Below are positions 59,847 through 64,000 of a stretch of DNA of 64,000 nucleotides, piece by piece. The notes under the pieces are model-generated. The model saw only the letters and a program-made list of their open reading frames with translations, did not search any database and was not told the DNA's origin. Each line of letters begins with the position of its first letter. Within the stretch, counting starts at the first letter, position 1. The translations under genes and the position numbers were made by a program. Origin of the DNA: Hypholoma sublateritium FD-334 SS-4 (lineage: Eukaryota > Basidiomycota > Agaricomycetes > Agaricales > Strophariaceae); NCBI GenBank assembly GCA_000827495.1, contig KN817567.1, positions 210,135 through 274,134 on the forward strand, in the 5' to 3' direction.

Positions 59847-60383
59847 AGACATGGAATTTCTTGATGATGTTGTCAGTGCGTGCTGTGGAATTTTGGACAG
59901 TTATACTCCCCTCTGCGCTTTGGTACCTCGTAGATCATTGCGATAGATGTCTTGTATAAAAGTTGACTCGGAAGATGTGTATGAAATCTGTATAGTTTAT
60001 TAGTCGGTACAAGTCGCCTTCAAGATAAATTCAAGAATCAGTTGTGCGATTAATAAATGGACTGTCCATAGAGGACGCTTGACAACCCCGAAATCGGGAC
60101 CAAATGTCGAGATCATATGAAGAAAATGGACATTCAGAATGTAGAAAGTAACACAAACATCGTGAAGAAGGAAAACTTGCTAGTATACAGGTGGGTACGG
60201 AAAGTCGGTGCGGCAATTTAAATTTTGGTGGGAATGCACGTAAGTAAGCGACATTCCCAGGCTTTCCCATTGGGGAACTCCGAAATTTTGGCCCTGGAAA
60301 GCAAGAATTCCCTCTTCTTCAACACTTCCTATCTTTTGCGTAGGTCTCGTAATCTTGTCCGGATAACAGATTGTTAGTATATC
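59847..60383. other. Spacer between the tandem coiled-coil paralogues
   Basis: 537 bp, AT-rich, with no gene seen. It presumably contains the 3' UTR of copy A and the promoter of copy B. Confidence 0.5.
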
Positions 60384-62219
60384 ATGCCCTCGGCTGGTGA
60401 AATTTCGATGAACAACCACTCAGTCTATACTGTTGCGGCAGAGGACGAAAGTAACGTTTTCACTGCTAGGCCTAGAGCTAGCGAGTCCGACAATGGGACG
60501 CGGTTTTCGAGACCACCATCGAACAAGATGAATGGCCGACAAAGGTGGCACAATCAAACAGGCAATACGAGCACCCAGACTCCACCAAGCAGGGCTGATC
60601 TCAAAGGAACAAATAGAGAGTCGCCCGAAGCCGTATCAGAGATCGAGGATTTTAGTAGCGACATAGACATGTCCGAAGGAGATGGAAGCGCTTCAAGCGA
60701 AGAGTATTGTACACTCAAACAGGTGAAGACCAGTCCAACACTGTCAACAACAGTCTCAACAACGGCTACAAGCTACTGTCCCGCAATTGTTGATCAACGT
60801 CCTGCACAATCGTACCCTCTCTCGATGCTTCCAAGCGGATCGGAAAATGCAGCCGTGACTCGGAATCGTTTAGCGCGAGGACATTCATCCCCACGTACTC
60901 CAGTATACTTCCAGCCAGAAGCCTTTCAAGTACAACGAGGGCAAGGCAAAGATGGACCTCGTATTACGGAGAGCCCAGTCCAACCACAGGGAGGCGGTAT
61001 ATTCTCGATGATAAAGTCAGCTGTTATGGGGACTGTTATTCCTTGGGAAGGACCGACGGAATTGTACGACAGGTTGTCAGCGGAATATCAACGTGTGTCT
61101 GCTGAGCTCAACCACTTCAAGTCCGAGTGTCATGACCTCCGTAACAAAATCCAACAAGATCGCGTACAATACATTACCCTTGAAAATGAGCTCAGTCACG
61201 TCCGCCGAGAGCTTGCTGATTCGCGCCACCTCGCTGATGCACGTGGAAAGGAGCTATTCGGTGCGCAGGTGTTCTTAAGCACGACGGATATACTCTCCGT
61301 ATCAGAGATCGCGCAGAAGGCGGCCGAACTCAACGACGAGATCTTCCAGGCTGCTGCTTTGCTCGCGGAATCACTAATCCATGAAGTGTCGAATTGGGCG
61401 CCACAAGATGAACAAAACAAATCTTTGACCGTTGCGCTTGGCATGCTGGGGGGGCCAATAGTTGACGCAATAACAAGCTCGAGTGGGCCAGAGATTAACC
61501 CCTACCTTATCCAACTTGTTCTTCAAATATCCCTGACACGTTTCTGCGGCGACAAGCTTGGAAAATGGTACGAGAAAGACGAAATCACCAACGAAGTCCT
61601 AGTCAACATATACAAAGAAATTTTCCGCACAGGTAATGCACAATTTTGTTCCCATATCGACTCCTTTTTCTAACGCCTTTGCCTTTCATTTCAATGATAA
61701 CTAGAGGAACAAGCTGTCTCGGGACGCTGGCGGGCAATCACACATGCAAAAACACGCCTCAAAACCGACAACTGGGCGTTTGAGTTGAACAACAACTTGA
61801 CCCACATTCTCCGGGTCGCCTCCCTACTATCTCCCACAGTTTCAGATTCCCTGTCGACGTTCGAGCAGAAACTCAGCCCAATTTTCAGAGCCATAATCAA
61901 CTTGCACATCGCTCTCGGTGAGCAGTTTACCTCCGCCGACATCACGCCGGTCGTAGTGACCTCGGGGGCGGCCTTCGAAGCGGAGTGGATGGAAGATGCG
62001 CTAAGTGACGCACGAACGAGCGGTAGGGGAAATTTCAAGGTGAACAGTGTACCACTGGAAACGGCAGACGTTGTCGCTGCAACTTTGGGCATTGGCTTGA
62101 GACAACGGATGCCTCATCCAGCACTTAAAGGTAGCGGGAACTTGGGGCACGTCATCATTCTCCCGCCCAAGGTCATCCTTCAGTCGACGTTGACTGAAAT
62201 TTTGGAGCCCTTCGTCTAA
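60384..62219 (+). CDS. Orphan coiled-coil protein, tandem paralogue B
   Basis: Two exons (60384-61632, 61705-62219) give 587 residues. The order is the same as in the upstream copy. A disordered Ser/Thr-rich N-terminus (1 to about 200) leads to GGGIFSMIKSAVMGTV, then a coiled coil (LYDRLSAEYQRVSAELNHFK, LENELSHVRRELADSRHLAD). The C-terminal domain has ARGKELFGAQVFLSTTDILS, LNDEIFQAAALLAESL, EEQAVSGRWRAITHAKTR, IALGEQFTSADITPVV and PPKVILQSTLTEIL. The intron interrupts the same codon (G|AG before EQAVSGRW) in both genes, proving common descent by duplication. The C-terminal domain is much better conserved than the N-terminus, which has no clear alignment. The function is unknown. Confidence 0.86.
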
Positions 62220-64000
62220 AAAAAACAGTAAATCGAGTCGTCTTGTGAGATACGGACACCTCAGAGTCTTCTTGGTATCATTTGTGTATATCTTCTAGTA
62301 GTGTTTCTTTCCTCGCCAGTAGCTGTCTTGTATTTTCATACCAGATACTACTTAGCAGTGCATAAAAAATGTGACTTCCCTATAAATGGGTAATATGTAC
62401 GGTATTCAACTTGTATTCAACATAAGTCAAACATCAGTTTGACGGATATACCAGATTCAGAATTTCTAGACTCGCGACCAATATAGTTGCGTAAAAGAGA
62501 TTATAAATGTTACATATGTAATACGAGGACAAAAGCGGATGATTGATGCAAGCTTGTGAGCACTATCTCTCAAGCAGATGTTCGCATAGAACTCGAAAAG
62601 GAGTGTAAAGGACACAAAGCCGCATTTTGATTAATGGTCAGTTCTTGACTGTCAGGCCAGACCTCCGAGTCCCCATCATTCTTTTCCTATTCATGGGTCG
62701 CGGGAACAAAATCTTTTTCAAAGATAAAGACCGGGTGAAGGTTTTATAATACATGCCAAAGCCCATTGTCAGGTCTGGATCATCTCAAAACCTCCTCCAT
62801 CTGACGCCGGATCCTCTAATTCGACTCTTCTTCCTAGAAATTTTACCGTTTACAGATGGAGCGCATTACTACATTCAGTCAGAATTACCCTGCTGATCAT
62901 AAAGAATGACGGCAGGTCCCCTAGATCGTACATTGGCACTTTAGTTTGAACCTTGAAGGTGAGACGTCTTCCGTCTGGTACATACCTCATCTCCGATCCC
63001 TGAAAAACATGTGCGCAAAAAAATCGAATTCGCAAATATTCAGTATTCAATATTCAACAGCCGTAAGAAGGAAGTTGTCCAAATCAATTACTTACCTCTG
63101 AGTCTTTCCATGCGATCTGCGCCTTTATTTCTGTTAAGCCGAAAAAGAGGACAACATCAAATGATACTGTGTAGTAAATGTTCCCCTGTGCGTTCCTCGC
63201 TCTCTTTTGAGGGACCATTGTCAAAGTCGCTTCGACGGTGCAGAAAGTGTCGTATTTATCTGCAAGAGGAACCCAATTTGGGGTAATAACATGAGGAAAA
63301 GTTGTTAAGTATTGCCATTATTAGACATACCAGCATCGATGTCAATCCATCTAGGGTTAATATCAAGGCCTTTGTAACACAATATATCCAATTTCCGCCT
63401 TTGTGGCACATCTTTTGTGCTACTGTAACAGAAACAATAGTTCCCGCGAAAGAGCTGTGACTCCGAAACTTGCGTGTTCTACAATGGATGATCAGATTGT
63501 CAGTGCTGATCAGAAAGTGATTCCATACCCTTGGTAAGATTACAGAGAAAGCATCACCCAAATACATCAGGAAAAGCTCAAAATGAAAATTTTGCACTAC
63601 GGATCTCAGTGATACTGGATTATACAAATAGTTCAGAGTCGTGCACTATACACTACAATTTACTGGTCTTTATACAATATAAGGTGACATTCAAATCCAG
63701 ATTTCTGCTGGTGCACAATTGTGCCCCAATTGTGTGCCAATTACGGTTCGTTCTGCATCTTCGCTCTTGGAATAAAATCAACATATTACTGTCAGAAATG
63801 TTCGGATCGGACAGCTGGGCNGTGGGACAAACATCGTGTTTCAACTACAATTACAACTACTGCAGCTAAAACTATGGCGTACTGTCAAAAAACTCCCGAG
63901 TATGAAACGCGCCGTACTACACAAACAAGGGCAAAAAGGTAGGAACATGTATGGCTGATAGCGCAAGTTGTCCAAGATGGATGATATGGTTACAGTGTAT
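62220..64000. other. Intergenic to window end, nothing recognised
   Basis: Only short unbiased frames are present. One ambiguous base lies at 63821. A gene could begin beyond the window. Confidence 0.45.

Overview
The window is nuclear DNA of a filamentous basidiomycete, most likely an Agaricomycete that degrades plant cell walls. Genes are split by many short introns (about 44-114 nt, GT..AG, CTNAN-like branch points). Three secreted proteins carry the fungal cellulose-binding module CBM1. Several families are ones I associate with mushroom-forming fungi: F-box proteins, single-pass SKG6-like membrane proteins and an orphan coiled-coil family. I built the exon models by eye, requiring continuous reading frame, GT/AG borders and agreement with family patterns. 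No alignment or RNA evidence was available.

Layout. 1-111 (-): 5' end of a C2H2 zinc-finger gene. 3058-5550 (-): large acidic nuclear-type protein with a Cys-rich N-terminus. About 6.1-6.5 kb (-): truncated F-box-like gene. 6.5-11 kb: gene-poor, with a 0.77-kb inverted-repeat element containing ambiguous bases. 11.1-13.0 kb (+): single-pass membrane protein with nine exons. 14.6-16.3 kb (+): CBM1-CE16 acetylesterase. 16.9-17.6 kb (+): secreted collagen-like protein ending in a CBM1. 18.0-19.8 kb (-): TIM50. 21.9-23.0 kb (+): two tandem genes each encoding one Sin3-type PAH domain. 23-27.6 kb: gene-poor. 27.7-29.5 kb (+): inositol-3-phosphate synthase (INO1). 30.9-32.1 kb (+): CE1-type esterase with a C-terminal CBM1. 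32.5-33.6 kb (-): orphan protein. 34.4-36.7 kb (-): F-box protein. 37.9-38.6 kb (+): secreted RlpA/double-psi beta-barrel protein. 39.0-41.3 kb (+): protein with an array of SUMO-consensus-like motifs. 41.8-43.5 kb (+): F-box/LRR-type protein. 43.7-45.8 kb (-): MFS transporter. 45.8-50.3 kb: gene-poor. 50.3-57.4 kb (+): 2162-residue BEM2-like RhoGAP. 57.8-62.2 kb (+): two tandem paralogues of an orphan coiled-coil family. 62.2-64 kb: no gene seen.

Core housekeeping genes (TIM50, INO1, BEM2-like) are mixed with accessory ones. The two esterases and the collagen-like CBM1 protein fit extracellular work on hemicellulose at the cellulose surface, and the DPBB protein is also secreted. The F-box proteins, the PAH pair and the SUMO-motif protein look regulatory. 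No tRNA, rRNA, CRISPR array or intact transposase was seen. The most unusual items are the collagen-like/CBM1 protein, the pair of stand-alone PAH genes, the SUMO-motif array, the tandem orphan pair and the inverted-repeat element with coding-like divergence.
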